Assembly (NCBI RefSeq): GCF_002813755.1
Contig: NZ_CP018061.1
Location: 2,222,001 to 2,286,000 of the forward strand
Direction: 5' to 3'
DNA length: 64,000 bases
Source of the DNA: Enterococcus mundtii
GTDB taxonomy: Bacteria; Bacillota; Bacilli; Lactobacillales; Enterococcaceae
Under the pieces are notes generated by a model. It was given only the letters and a program-made list of their open reading frames with translations. It had not been told where the DNA came from and searched no databases. Shown piece after piece: positions 45,195 through 54,910 of this stretch (position 1 is its first letter; every line of letters begins with the position of its first letter). The position numbers and the translations under genes are program-made.

Positions 45195-46460
45195 CTAAAT
45201 CAAATCCTTGAGCAACATTCTAATGTCTTCATCCATCGTTTGTATCACTGATTCCAATTCTTGAAACTTTTTTAATGCAAGCTGTTGTTCTGAAGTAAAT
45301 ACATAGTCTGCTTGTTCATATTCTTGTATCAAAGAGGCGACTGATTGCTTTTTGATTTTCTTTGCAAGTTCTTGCCATTCAGTTTCTGTCACAGTTTTTG
45401 TTGTAGCTCGCCGTTTTTCTTCGCGTTCTTTGCGTAAAATCTTTAGAAACCCATTTCTCATCACCCGAGGGATACTATCGAAAAAACCAGTTGTAAATCC
45501 ATAACGCTGATAGTGTTGCCAGACTAAATGATAAATTTGCGGTTGGATAAAACGTTGTTCTTTTGCTAATCGATCGACGTCTACAGCTTCATACTTCGAT
45601 CCTTCTCGCAGATTCGCGATAAACTCTTCAAAAAAAGCGACAGATGGTTGGCTTGTCTCAGCTATTGAAACAGACGACCAATCTTTTTGGAGAAATAGTT
45701 GATAGTTAGTCAAGAACGCTTCAACATCTTTAGTCAAATCTTCTGAAAAATCCTCAAACAATGATTTTTTCTCAAGGATTTTTTTCGGCTTTTCTTTTGC
45801 CTGATAGCTCACTTGTTGGATGTACTTTTCCATTGCTTGATAGTCTGCCAGATAAATCGGTAACTGAGCATGACGAAATTCGGCGATTCGTGTAGTTCGC
45901 TTTTTATCTGGTAAAATCGGTTGTTTCAGCCGGCGATTATGATACAACATTAGACAATATTCTTGCCAGAGTCGTTCAGGAAAGGCAATATTTTGTTGTT
46001 TCAGCCAGAGGATCTCATCCAGCGCTAGATCCACTTTAGTCATTCCTTGATTGATCGACGCTGCAACTGTTGGACTAACGTGCAAGTGTTCTGCAAAATG
46101 ATTGATCCCTAGTTTTAATTCCTTACCCGTTTTAGGGGAACGAACGATATATTGGACTTTCAGTTCACGGCCACATTCACAATAAAGTTTTTGTTGTCTA
46201 CGTGATGTGCGATAAAATGGATTGATCTTAAAGTCAGAAAAAATCCAATCCGTTGCTGCTAAATAGTTTTCTTCCAAAAATCGCGAGTGGATCAAATAAC
46301 GACGATGTTGATCCATGACAATTCGTTGTTGTTTCGTCAATCGTTCATAGATTTCCCATCGTTGGCTACTTGTATATTGTTTGGAGATTTTTATTGGGTA
46401 GTGTTGCTTGATTTCTTTTGGGAACCATTCGTCAAAAATCGCTTGCCAACTTTCATTCAT
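45195..46460 (-). CDS. Hypothetical protein with CxCG motif
   Basis: The protein has about 421 residues and is soluble. I do not recognise the family with certainty; a region CECGRELKVQYIVRSPKTG then LGINHFAEHLHVSPTVAASI recalls uncharacterised Firmicutes DUF3895-like proteins. The rest is helical and rich in Lys/Gln, with a C-terminal coiled-coil-like tail (LALKKFQELESVIQTMDEDI). The frame opens at 46520, but the ATG at 46460 starting MNESWQAIFDEWFPKE follows a purine-rich AGGTGAAAGGG. A DNA- or RNA-related role is possible, not shown. Confidence 0.6.
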   Translation of the reverse strand: MNESWQAIFDEWFPKEIKQHYPIKISKQYTSSQRWEIYERLTKQQRIVMDQHRRYLIHSRFLEENYLAATDWIFSDFKINPFYRTSRRQQKLYCECGRELKVQYIVRSPKTGKELKLGINHFAEHLHVSPTVAASINQGMTKVDLALDEILWLKQQNIAFPERLWQEYCLMLYHNRRLKQPILPDKKRTTRIAEFRHAQLPIYLADYQAMEKYIQQVSYQAKEKPKKILEKKSLFEDFSEDLTKDVEAFLTNYQLFLQKDWSSVSIAETSQPSVAFFEEFIANLREGSKYEAVDVDRLAKEQRFIQPQIYHLVWQHYQRYGFTTGFFDSIPRVMRNGFLKILRKEREEKRRATTKTVTETEWQELAKKIKKQSVASLIQEYEQADYVFTSEQQLALKKFQELESVIQTMDEDIRMLLKDLI

Positions 46461-46521
46461 CCCTTTCACCTGCCTTTCTAAATTAAGAGAGTAAAAATAA
46501 ATTCGTTCAAAGAGCAACAAA

Positions 46522-46555
46522 AAAGCCGAAAATAATGTGAGCTATTTTCGGTTTT
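46522..46555 (-). terminator. Terminator between pcp and the hypothetical gene
   Basis: CCGAAAATA pairs with TATTTTCGG around an 8-base loop, with A- and T-tracts on either side. The same stem sequence recurs at 57029-57054. Confidence 0.8.
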
Positions 46556-46572
46556 TCGCTTTTTTCATACGT

Positions 46573-46635
46573 GAAGCTGAGGTTGTGACAGCAGTGTCAT
46601 GCACTTACTGTTGGAGGTCAGCTTCTGGAACACCA
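46573..46635. repeat. Intergenic palindromic element, remnant F
   Basis: The two borders of copy C (GTTGTGACAG.AGTGTC and TTCTGGAACACC) are present, but the long stem between them is lost, leaving about 60 bp. Confidence 0.55.
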
Positions 46636-46710
46636 TTTATCTGGTTGTAGGGGCACAAGATGACGAATGTCCTAGACCTCATCTACCACTTGCTTCGCTT
46701 CAGCTAACTA

Positions 46711-47355
46711 TCAGTGAGTTGTTCCTGCGTTACCTGAAATATCTTCTTTGTTGTTGACTGCTGCTTCTACCGCATAAGTCAATGAAGCCGCAATATCATC
46801 AAGTGACATTGCCGGTGTCCCAACAGGGCGATCGATGACTTGATCTGGTGAGAATGGCACATGGATAAAGCCTCCACGAATCGTTGGGAACTCTGTTTCG
46901 ATCAAGTGTAACAATCGATACATGATGTCGTTGCAAACAAACGTACCCGCTGTATAAGAAATATATGCTGGTAAACCATGTTCGTGTACATTTTTTGTCA
47001 TTGCTTTGATTGGTAATGAAGTAAAGTAAGCAGCTGGGCCGTCTGCTTCTAACGGCGTATCAAATGGCTGGTTGCCTTCATTATCTGCAATACGTGCTTC
47101 AGCTAGATTGATGGCTACACGTTCAAAAGAAATCGCTGAACGTCCACCTGCTTGACCAACACAAATCACGATTTCAGGTTGATGTTCTTGGATTGCTTCT
47201 TTTACGACTTGACCACTTTTACCAAAAACAGTGGGAACTTCTAATTTGATGATTTCTGCACCGGCAATCTCAGACGGCATTTTTTTGACTGCTTCATAGG
47301 CAGGATTTACTTTATCTCCACCAAATGGATCAAAACCAGTTACGAGTACTTTCAT
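46711..47355 (-). CDS. pcp: Pyroglutamyl-peptidase I
   Basis: This cysteine peptidase has 214 residues and removes N-terminal pyroglutamate. Motifs are [20 protein letters not shown], the catalytic Glu in [19 protein letters not shown], the catalytic Cys in [17 protein letters not shown] and the catalytic His in [12 protein letters not shown]. It follows the DUF979 gene on the same strand with a terminator between them, an arrangement seen in other lactic acid bacteria. Confidence 0.95.
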   Translation of the reverse strand: MKVLVTGFDPFGGDKVNPAYEAVKKMPSEIAGAEIIKLEVPTVFGKSGQVVKEAIQEHQPEIVICVGQAGGRSAISFERVAINLAEARIADNEGNQPFDTPLEADGPAAYFTSLPIKAMTKNVHEHGLPAYISYTAGTFVCNDIMYRLLHLIETEFPTIRGGFIHVPFSPDQVIDRPVGTPAMSLDDIAASLTYAVEAAVNNKEDISGNAGTTH

Positions 47356-47544
47356 TTTTCATTCCTCCATTATTCTATAAAATGATGCGTTCAATTCATC
47401 CTTCAAAGATTTATCTAAACGTTAACAATTGATTGTTTCTCACTCGTGTATTTAGCACTTTCAATGAGTCATTCCTATTAAAAGGACTCAGTGTCTATCT
47501 ATTTTAACAAAAAACAGTCAATAATGAAATGCTTAGCTGTTCAG

Positions 47545-47593
47545 AAAAAGAATCAATCTTCTCCATGTTTTATGGAAATCATTGATTCTTTTT
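47545..47593 (-). terminator. Terminator of the DUF969-DUF979 pair
   Basis: AAAAAGAATCAAT pairs with ATTGATTCTTTTT across a loop that contains a second CCAT/ATGG pairing, 12 bp beyond the DUF979 stop. Confidence 0.8.
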
Positions 47594-47604
47594 CGCTCAA
47601 GATA

Positions 47605-48549
47605 CTATTTAAATAAAATCATATAGACGATTTGGAAAACCAGCATGAATACAGCAACGAATAGTTGATTCTTGATCACGCCGTATTTATCTTTCATTTC
47701 TAACATCGCCACTGGTACTACGTTAAAGTTAGCAGCCATCGGTGTCAACAACGTTCCACAGAAACCGCATGTCAACGCGACCATACCTATCAATGCTGGA
47801 TTAGCCCCTTGACTAAAGACAAAAGGCGCACCGATTCCGACTGTCATGACGGTGATTGCCGCAAAAGCATTCCCCATGATCACTGTAAATAGAACCATTC
47901 CTAACGCATAGATGATGATACCAATATTGACATTACCTTCTGGAACGATCGTACCAACTGCACTAGAAATCACTGTACCTACACCTGCGCTCGTGAAGAC
48001 CGCACCCAGTGAAGCTAAGAGCATCGGTAACATACTTAAAGGTCCAACTGTCCCTAACATGTCTGAAGCATCATCCAAGAAAGTCGTTGGGCGATTATCT
48101 CTTGAAAAGAACATCAAGATCAACATCGCGACAAATACCCCAACACCGACACCGACTAAAGCACCTAAATCAGTGAATAGTGCGAATAAAATGGCAAAGA
48201 TCCCAATACTCAACGCCGGAATAAAGATTTTCATCCCTAATTTATCTGACATTTTTTCCATGTATTCTTTTGATGGCAAACGACTTGCACCTTTACTCAC
48301 TCTTTTTGTGATTGCTGGGATCGTCATCGCGAAAATCAAGATTCCGTTGTAAGTTGGAGATATCCAACGCCCAGCGGCAATCACGACTCCTAAAACTGTC
48401 CAGAAAAAGGCTGATCCAAAGCGATGCGGGTTGCTTTTATCAAAGGCATTACGAAGACCCGTGTAGATCAAGACTAGCCCCATCAAGATATATAAGATTT
48501 CTAATAATTTTTCACTGAGTAATACTTCAGAATTTGTAAAAAAGTCCAT
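47605..48549 (-). CDS. DUF979-family membrane protein
   Basis: The protein has 314 residues and about nine transmembrane helices, with glycine-rich stretches such as LGTVGPLSMLPMLLASLGAVF and GFCGTLLTPMAANFNVVPVA. It pairs with the DUF969 protein encoded 1 bp upstream; together they look like the two halves of an ion- or solute-coupled permease. Proximity to pcp suggests transport of pyroglutamate or pyroglutamyl peptides, but this is not demonstrated by the sequence. Confidence 0.83.
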   Translation of the reverse strand: MDFFTNSEVLLSEKLLEILYILMGLVLIYTGLRNAFDKSNPHRFGSAFFWTVLGVVIAAGRWISPTYNGILIFAMTIPAITKRVSKGASRLPSKEYMEKMSDKLGMKIFIPALSIGIFAILFALFTDLGALVGVGVGVFVAMLILMFFSRDNRPTTFLDDASDMLGTVGPLSMLPMLLASLGAVFTSAGVGTVISSAVGTIVPEGNVNIGIIIYALGMVLFTVIMGNAFAAITVMTVGIGAPFVFSQGANPALIGMVALTCGFCGTLLTPMAANFNVVPVAMLEMKDKYGVIKNQLFVAVFMLVFQIVYMILFK

Positions 48550-48550
48550 C

Positions 48551-49237
48551 TTATTTCTCCTTTCCTGAATAGTATTTCTTCGCTAATTTCTTTTCTTTTA
48601 AATAAAAATAGACACTCGCAACGACTAGAGCAGTGATGGCAACTGGTATCTGTACCAATGCCAACTGACCAAGAGTTACCTCGTAGCCTAAGTCTTTCAA
48701 TGTGGATTGTACTAATAAAGCACCTGCCCCACCGATAAATAGTACTTGACCAAAGAACCAACAAATATTTTCCATCGCTGAAGACATTCCTTTTAATTCC
48801 TCTTCATGTTCCGGATTGACAGTTAATCCTTTTGATTCAACGGTACCTAACGCCATTGGCATGATGATTGGACGGACAAAGCCGGCCACCCCACCAAAGC
48901 TGACATTGAAAGCTGCAAAGATCATTCGGAAAACACCATAAATATCGATGATCATTCCAGCGGATACCTTCTTGAAACGTTTGATCAACGTTGCAGCAGA
49001 TTCCTTCAGACCATTGCGTTCTAACGTACCAGTTGCTAACATAATGATAATAAAAATTGCCATTCCTCGGTTATTCACAAAACTTGTACCTAAAGTTTCC
49101 AGCATACCTTCAAGTCCTAATCCACCAGTAAATGCGGTCACGACTAACGCAACCATAACGATCAAGATCGAATCTAACTTGAAAGCAAAACCAAGAATAA
49201 CAATCAGTACGCCTAACAGGCTAAGATAATTTTCCAT
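48551..49237 (-). CDS. DUF969-family membrane protein
   Basis: The protein has 228 residues and about six helices, beginning YLSLLGVLIVILGFAFKLDS. Distinctive segments are NRGMAIFIIIMLATGTLERN and FGGVAGFVRPIIMPMALGTV. It always accompanies DUF979 in Firmicutes and is directly followed by it here (1-bp gap). AGGAGG precedes the ATG. Function is unknown. Confidence 0.83.
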   Translation of the reverse strand: MENYLSLLGVLIVILGFAFKLDSILIVMVALVVTAFTGGLGLEGMLETLGTSFVNNRGMAIFIIIMLATGTLERNGLKESAATLIKRFKKVSAGMIIDIYGVFRMIFAAFNVSFGGVAGFVRPIIMPMALGTVESKGLTVNPEHEEELKGMSSAMENICWFFGQVLFIGGAGALLVQSTLKDLGYEVTLGQLALVQIPVAITALVVASVYFYLKEKKLAKKYYSGKEK

Positions 49238-49670
49238 CTGTTTTCCTCCTAAAAATTACATGATATTTTTTCATTATAAAATAAAATTGATTGAAAATAT
49301 AGAGAATTCTTACAAAAAAAATAATATATTTTAAAAATTCTGTCAATTCCATAACAACAAATGACTTGAAGTCTTATTTATACTGCCGATTTTCTTGAAC
49401 TACATAACATTTCTTTACATCTAACTAAGGGATCAAAACTGTAATGTTTGAAACTACTCATAAAAACAAATGAGACGTTTCTGAGACATTAGTCCTCTCT
49501 CCCCTAAAACCGAATAAACGACAAGAACAGAAGTAACCTCTTCGAAAAAACAAGACGCCATCCACAAGAATTTGAAGAACAATTTTTGTGGATGGTGCCT
49601 TATTTCTTGAGGCTGAACACTTCTATCCAGACCTCGCCTCATTTGTTGAAACAAGCTAGTCAGTTGTTTC
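49238..49670. other. Intergenic region with palindromic element D
   Basis: No gene is seen. The upstream region of the DUF969 gene (49238-49450) is AT-rich, and the palindromic element at 49515-49640 occupies the TraX-gene side. Confidence 0.5.
49515..49640. repeat. Intergenic palindromic element, copy D
   Basis: The arms 49546-49572 and 49581-49608 pair over about 27 bases around TGAAGAAC, the same loop as copy B. The left border AGAAGTAACCTC matches the right border of copy C, and GAACACTTCT is on the right. Confidence 0.7.
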
Positions 49671-50462
49671 TTAATGAATAAAAGATAAAATCAAATAAAT
49701 GATCCATAGATGTAACGGATAAAACAAGTAAAAGAAGTATTTGTCGAATGCGCGTCCGGTTCCACCTAGTTTTCCATTATAAAGAATGATAAATGGGATG
49801 ACGGTGACCATCATAAATTCATTATCAAACGTTAAAAATTGATACAATGATTGATAATCAGGCATTTGTGTGTAGGATAAAATGGCTAGACAAAATAAAA
49901 TCAGCGTATAAACAAAAATACCTAGAACCAATTTCCCTCGTTCTTTTTTCTCGCGGAAGAAATACATCAGCAACAACATTGGAACTAAATACAGACCACC
50001 TTCCGAAAAAGCAACCGTGATCATGACCAATAAAAGTGCTACTGCTACGAGCACTCCTTTTCTCCAAAGTGTTTTTCCTTTTATTGTAGAAAGAAGCCAC
50101 ATCAAGCAAAACAGCAAGAATAATGTCAAAAAGATATTATGTGGACCTAAAAATAAATAATAGTCTGGCTGATGATCATATTCACTGATGTAATTTCCTG
50201 TTAATAACTGATAGATGATATTTCCAATCGCTACTACGAATGCAGCTATTCCTAATCGCTTCGCATACTGATATTTACTATGCGTATACTTGAAACCTTC
50301 AACTAATAAAAATACAAATAATGGCGCAACAAAACGTCCCAACCACGAGACCCAACTTGGCAACCCTAATTGCATCCCGAAATAACTGTTGATATGATCA
50401 ACGACCATAAAAACAATTGCTATCCATTTCAATTGATAGCTCGTCAACCCTTTTACTCTCAT
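49671..50462 (-). CDS. TraX-like integral membrane protein
   Basis: The protein has about 263 residues and eight hydrophobic segments. It matches TraX/acyltransferase-like proteins: LTSYQLKWIAIVFMVVDHIN, then WLGRFVAPLFVFLLVEGFKY, with FYLFYPLHLWIIYLILSFIH at the end. TraX acetylates F-pilin in E. coli; chromosomal homologues in Firmicutes probably acylate envelope components. GGAGGG precedes the ATG at 50462. Confidence 0.8.
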   Translation of the reverse strand: MRVKGLTSYQLKWIAIVFMVVDHINSYFGMQLGLPSWVSWLGRFVAPLFVFLLVEGFKYTHSKYQYAKRLGIAAFVVAIGNIIYQLLTGNYISEYDHQPDYYLFLGPHNIFLTLFLLFCLMWLLSTIKGKTLWRKGVLVAVALLLVMITVAFSEGGLYLVPMLLLMYFFREKKERGKLVLGIFVYTLILFCLAILSYTQMPDYQSLYQFLTFDNEFMMVTVIPFIILYNGKLGGTGRAFDKYFFYLFYPLHLWIIYLILSFIH

Positions 50463-50804
50463 ATATTCCCTCCATTTTTTATGCCTCAAGGAATAAGTAT
50501 AGCCAATCGCCACCTATTTCGACCATCTTTCTCTCAACCTTTTCACTTACAAAATTGTTTGTTTGGATCATCATTAAAACAGTAACTCCCTCAAGGTGTC
50601 AAAATGTGACTATGCAATCATGCCTCTTCACTGAAATGAAACGAACAATCGTGGAAAAACGTTGTGAGAAAGTCACGTATCGTTTTCATCGAAGAAACGC
50701 CGAACAGGCAACATGAAAAAACACCTAAGAAATGACCTGAATCAGGTCGATCTCTTAGATGCTTTTGAGTGATACAAAAGAATGGTTTTCAACTTTTGTG
50801 AGTT
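50463..50804. other. Intergenic region with permease terminator
   Basis: No gene is supportable in these 342 bp. The only clear signal is the terminator at 50722-50761. Confidence 0.5.
50722..50761 (-). terminator. Terminator of amino-acid permease gene
   Basis: On the minus strand CATCTAAGAGATCGACCTGA pairs with TCAGGTCATTTCTTAGGTG (one or two wobble positions) and a T-run follows. Confidence 0.8.
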
Positions 50805-52229
50805 TTATAAGTGCAATACCCCAGTTGCAAATAATGCCAATGCCACTACTCCAAAAATCGAGACTAACGAAAGCAATAAATAATCAAGTTTTGTCTGTGG
50901 AACAGCTTGCTGTTTTTCTTTTCTTGCTTTGAGATAAAATAGGATACCTGGTAAAAATAATACAAGAACGAGCATCACTTCATTGAAAGCAACAAATAGC
51001 ATTGCCCAAATTTGAAAAGCACTTGCTAATGAGCCAACCAAGAATTGGACCCATTCTTTTCTTTGATAAGATAGTTTCATTTGATACAATCCTAAGAACA
51101 ACCACGTAAAGAAGATCGCTGCAGTTCCTAAAGTATAAGCAAAGTTATAGGCGCTATCTGTAAACAGTAGCGAAAGCAAAAAGACATTTGTACATAAAGT
51201 CGTTAATACGATCGCATATGTCGGTGCGCCCTTTTTATTGACTTTCCCCCAACGCGCTGGCAATAAGCCATCATCCGCCATATTGCGCATCGTTTCAATG
51301 GGTAAAATCGTCCAAGATAACCATACACCGACCAAGGAAATGATCAGTCCACCATTGATCACGACAGCTCCCCATTTACCAACCATCATCTCAAACACAT
51401 AGCCCATTGCTGGTTGCGTTTGGATTGTTTGGAGTTCTTCCATCGTCATCGTACCGTAAGGCAACATCGAAACTAAAACATAGATCACGATCAATCCAAA
51501 AATCCCTAAGATCGTGGCTTTTCCGACATCTGATTTTTTCTTCGCTCGTGAACCAACCACAGATGCACCTTCAATTCCAACAAATACCCAAAGCATCACC
51601 ATGATACAACTTAGGATTTGACTTGAGAAAGGAATCGGCTGTCCATTGGCATTCAAGATGATATCACTTGAAAAATTATTGATGAATTGTTGCAATGAGA
51701 ACGTGCTGATAGCAACAATAATAAATAAAAATAGCGGAACTAATTTACAAATTGTCACGATTGCATTGACGTAACTGGCATTTTCGACTCCTCGATTGAC
51801 GAGCCAAGCATATCCCCATAAAAATATAGTACTGACGATGACCGAGGCGACATTTTGACCCCCATCGAATACTGGAAAGAAATAGCCCAACGCACTCATC
51901 AATAGCGTAGCAAATGCCACGTTTCCTAACCAGCAGGTCAGCCAATAGCCCCACCCACTGATGAATCCCGAAAATCGACCAAAGCCAGCTTCGGCATAAC
52001 TAAAAATACCACCTTCTAATTCTGGACGTTTCTTATTGATATTATTGATTGACAAAGAGAGCATCATCATGGACGTCCCAACTAATACCCAGCTGAACAA
52101 TGCTGGGCCACCAGCCGATCCTGAGATGTCGGTCATAATACCGAAAACGCCACCTCCAATCGCTGACCCAATCACTAAGGCCGCTAGTGGGATCAATCCA
52201 ATACCTTTTTTCTGTTGCTCTGTGTCCAT
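50805..52229 (-). CDS. APC-superfamily amino-acid antiporter, ArcD-like
   Basis: The protein has 474 residues and 12-13 helices. The first helix carries the APC binding motif as LAALVIGSAIGGGVFGIMTD, and the sixth has VFVGIEGASVVGSRAKKKSD, as in the basic amino-acid/polyamine antiporter branch that includes arginine-ornithine exchangers. No decarboxylase or arginine deiminase gene is adjacent, so the substrate is open. GGAGGATG lies upstream of the ATG at 52229. Confidence 0.85.
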   Translation of the reverse strand: MDTEQQKKGIGLIPLAALVIGSAIGGGVFGIMTDISGSAGGPALFSWVLVGTSMMMLSLSINNINKKRPELEGGIFSYAEAGFGRFSGFISGWGYWLTCWLGNVAFATLLMSALGYFFPVFDGGQNVASVIVSTIFLWGYAWLVNRGVENASYVNAIVTICKLVPLFLFIIVAISTFSLQQFINNFSSDIILNANGQPIPFSSQILSCIMVMLWVFVGIEGASVVGSRAKKKSDVGKATILGIFGLIVIYVLVSMLPYGTMTMEELQTIQTQPAMGYVFEMMVGKWGAVVINGGLIISLVGVWLSWTILPIETMRNMADDGLLPARWGKVNKKGAPTYAIVLTTLCTNVFLLSLLFTDSAYNFAYTLGTAAIFFTWLFLGLYQMKLSYQRKEWVQFLVGSLASAFQIWAMLFVAFNEVMLVLVLFLPGILFYLKARKEKQQAVPQTKLDYLLLSLVSIFGVVALALFATGVLHL

Positions 52230-52437
52230 GTACGCATCCTCCAAAATAAACCGCTTTTATGCAAAGTATAGCAAAACTTCGTTTCATTTATTTTTTTCTA
52301 AAAAATTCTAATTGAAATTTAATTGTAACTATTTTTTTCTAATTATACAAGGAAAGCGACCGCTTCTCTTCCTCTTCTTCTCTACCAAAAAAACAAAAAA
52401 ATGCTATACTGGATAAGAATGATTGGAGGACGATATC

Positions 52438-52887
52438 ATGAATATCTTATATATCTCAATTTCTGGTAATACCCGAGGATTCGTCAAAAAATTAGCAGCT
52501 TTTGCTACGGAACAACATGAAAAAGATGCTTCACTTCCCTTAGTCCACCTAAAAGAGATCCATGAAAATAGCGACTTTGAAAAAGAAACCAAACCTTTCT
52601 TTGTGTTTGTGCCAACCTATCTAGAAGGAGGCAATGGCATTGATAGTGGTGACCAAGAGATTTTGACAGAAACCATGCGAGAATACTTGGAATATCAAGA
52701 AAATCATGCGCTTTGTCTTGGTGTTGTCGGTAGCGGAAATAAAAACTTTAACTATCAATATTGTTTGACAGCGAAACAATATGCTGAACAATTCGGCTTC
52801 CCTATGGTAGAAGATTATGAATTACGTGGTACGCCAACAGATGTTGAAAGAATCTACCATGCTTTAGTTCAACGATATAGAGCTTAA
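52438..52887 (+). CDS. NrdI-like flavodoxin
   Basis: The protein has 149 residues. The flavodoxin phosphate loop is ISISGNTRGFVKKL, and later segments VFVPTYLEGGNGIDSGDQEI and VVGSGNKNFNYQYCLTAKQY match NrdI, the flavodoxin that generates the superoxide used to assemble the dimanganese cofactor of class Ib ribonucleotide reductase. No nrdE or nrdF is nearby, so it may be the stand-alone NrdI paralogue. GGAGG precedes the ATG at 52438. Confidence 0.82.
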   Translation: MNILYISISGNTRGFVKKLAAFATEQHEKDASLPLVHLKEIHENSDFEKETKPFFVFVPTYLEGGNGIDSGDQEILTETMREYLEYQENHALCLGVVGSGNKNFNYQYCLTAKQYAEQFGFPMVEDYELRGTPTDVERIYHALVQRYRA

Positions 52888-52888
52888 T

Positions 52889-52922
52889 AAAAAGCGCAAA
52901 ATCCTTTGATTTTGCGCTTTTT
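52889..52922. terminator. Bidirectional terminator
   Basis: AAAAGCGCAAAATC pairs perfectly with GATTTTGCGCTTTT around CTT, between the converging NrdI-like gene and the MurNAc operon. Confidence 0.93.
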
Positions 52923-52923
52923 A

Positions 52924-54897
52924 TTATTTTACACTTTCAACATCCATCACTGGTGTTTTTGCTCTTACTTCACCTGTATGTGTCAAAACAAACGTTAAGA
53001 CATGCTCCATATTTGTCAGAAGAACCATCATAGCGGTTTCTTTTCCTGCCTCTTTGATCGCAGCTAGATCCACGTCCGCTATCATCGTATCTTTTGTGAC
53101 AGCTTGTCCTTCACTCACTTTTATATCAAATGGCGTCCCACCTAGTTCCACAGTATTGACTCCCATGTGGATTAATAGCTCTAACCCATCAGCTGTTGTT
53201 AATCCGATGGCATGTTTCGTTGGGAAAATAGAGCTGATGATCCCAGAAGTTGGCGCATAGATATGACCATTCGTTGGTTCAACAAAATACCCTTCTCCCA
53301 TCATCTTTTGAGCAAATACAGGATCACTCGCTTGTTCGATTGATTGCACTGTACCATCTGCTACTGCACATAATTGAACGGCTTGTGTTTGATTTGTTGA
53401 GTCAGTACTTGATGCTGTATAAACAGGTGCTTCTTCTGCTAATTCTTCTTTCGCTAATTGTTCTTTAGGAATCCCGAAAAAGAAAGTAGCTAAGAATCCG
53501 CCCGCATAAGCAGCTAATAATCCAAGGACGTAGCCAAACCATTTGCCATCTGAAATCAAAGGAATCAACGCTGCGCCAGAAGGACCAATAGCAATGGCAC
53601 CAATATTCCCGATCAAGCCGATCACCGCACCACCGATACCGCCTCCAATACAAGCAGTAATGAATGGACGACCTAAAGGCAATGTTACACCATAGATCAA
53701 TGGTTCACCAATCCCTAAAATCCCTACAGGTAACGCACCTTTGATCATTTCAGTCAATTCTTTGTCTTTCTTACAACGTACCCATAAAGCAAGCGCAGCA
53801 CCAACTTGTCCAGCTCCTGCCATTGCTAAAATAGGCAATAATAATGTACGTCCTGTTTCATCGATCATTTGCACATGGATCGGAGTCAATATTTGATGCA
53901 AACCAAACATGACCATCGGTAAGAATAATGTACCTAATACAAATCCTGAGAAGGCGCCACCCACACTAAGTACCCAATTGATCCCTCCTACCATACCATC
54001 TGAGATAAAACCAGCTAATGGCATGATCAAGAAAATCTCGATCAGCCCGATGGCAATCAATGAAAGTGTTGGTGTCACAATGATGTCTACTGCATCAGGA
54101 ACGATTTTGTGTAATTTCTTTTCAACGATGGAAAGCAACCAGACCGCAAAAATCACTCCGATGATCCCACCTTGTCCGGCAGCAAGTGGCGTTCCAGTAA
54201 ACAGGTTCGTCAAAGGAGCTTCTGGATTCATCCCCGTCAACATGACAACCGCACCGATTACTCCACCAAGTGTTGGCGTTGCGCCAAATACTTGAGCGGC
54301 ATTGATCCCAGTATAGATGACAAGATAACTAAACATCCCATTTTTAAGAATGTTCATGATGTCGATGTACTGTTGCCATGATGCACCATCGATGGTTCCG
54401 GCTGTCACAAGGTTTGTCAATACTGCGGCGATCCCTGCAACGATCCCTGTACCAACAAAAGCTGGAATCATTGGGACAAATATATTCGAGATATCTTTTA
54501 AAATTGATTTGATTTTTGACGGTTTTTGTTTTGATTTTTGTACTTTCTTCATCTCTTGGGCACGTTCGTTGACCTTGTCTTTCCCTGATAAACCAGTTGT
54601 AACATTAGGGTTTCCAGGGATTTTTTCACCTAGTTTGACTCCTGCTTGGTCAACCATTTCTTGTGCGACTTTGTTTACTTTCCCTGGTCCGATGATGACT
54701 TGTAACTGTTCGTCCTCAACTACCCCTAACACGCCCGGTATCGCTTTCAATTTCGCTACGTCGACCAACGATTCATCAATGACCTTCATCCGAACCCGTG
54801 TCATACAATGGACAACGCTGTCTACGTTGCCCATGCCACCAGCTCCAGCATAAATTTGTTTTGCCAGTTCTGTCAAAGTCAATTCATTTTTTGCCAT
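52924..54897 (-). CDS. murP: PTS IIBCA permease for N-acetylmuramic acid
   Basis: The protein has 657 residues in the order EIIB (residues 5-85, phosphocysteine in [12 protein letters not shown]), EIIC (about 120-465) and EIIA of the glucose type (about 510-640, active His in [14 protein letters not shown]). Unlike E. coli MurP it carries its own IIA. Substrate assignment rests on the operon: murQ lies 13 bp upstream and mupG precedes that. It imports MurNAc or a MurNAc-disaccharide as the 6-phosphate. It is the last gene of the operon. Confidence 0.88.
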   Translation of the reverse strand: MAKNELTLTELAKQIYAGAGGMGNVDSVVHCMTRVRMKVIDESLVDVAKLKAIPGVLGVVEDEQLQVIIGPGKVNKVAQEMVDQAGVKLGEKIPGNPNVTTGLSGKDKVNERAQEMKKVQKSKQKPSKIKSILKDISNIFVPMIPAFVGTGIVAGIAAVLTNLVTAGTIDGASWQQYIDIMNILKNGMFSYLVIYTGINAAQVFGATPTLGGVIGAVVMLTGMNPEAPLTNLFTGTPLAAGQGGIIGVIFAVWLLSIVEKKLHKIVPDAVDIIVTPTLSLIAIGLIEIFLIMPLAGFISDGMVGGINWVLSVGGAFSGFVLGTLFLPMVMFGLHQILTPIHVQMIDETGRTLLLPILAMAGAGQVGAALALWVRCKKDKELTEMIKGALPVGILGIGEPLIYGVTLPLGRPFITACIGGGIGGAVIGLIGNIGAIAIGPSGAALIPLISDGKWFGYVLGLLAAYAGGFLATFFFGIPKEQLAKEELAEEAPVYTASSTDSTNQTQAVQLCAVADGTVQSIEQASDPVFAQKMMGEGYFVEPTNGHIYAPTSGIISSIFPTKHAIGLTTADGLELLIHMGVNTVELGGTPFDIKVSEGQAVTKDTMIADVDLAAIKEAGKETAMMVLLTNMEHVLTFVLTHTGEVRAKTPVMDVESVK

Positions 54898-54910
54898 TTC
54901 CTTTTCCCCC

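Noticed and set aside
48312..48764. Frames at the DUF969/DUF979 junction
   Set aside because: They are shadows of the membrane-protein genes in other frames.
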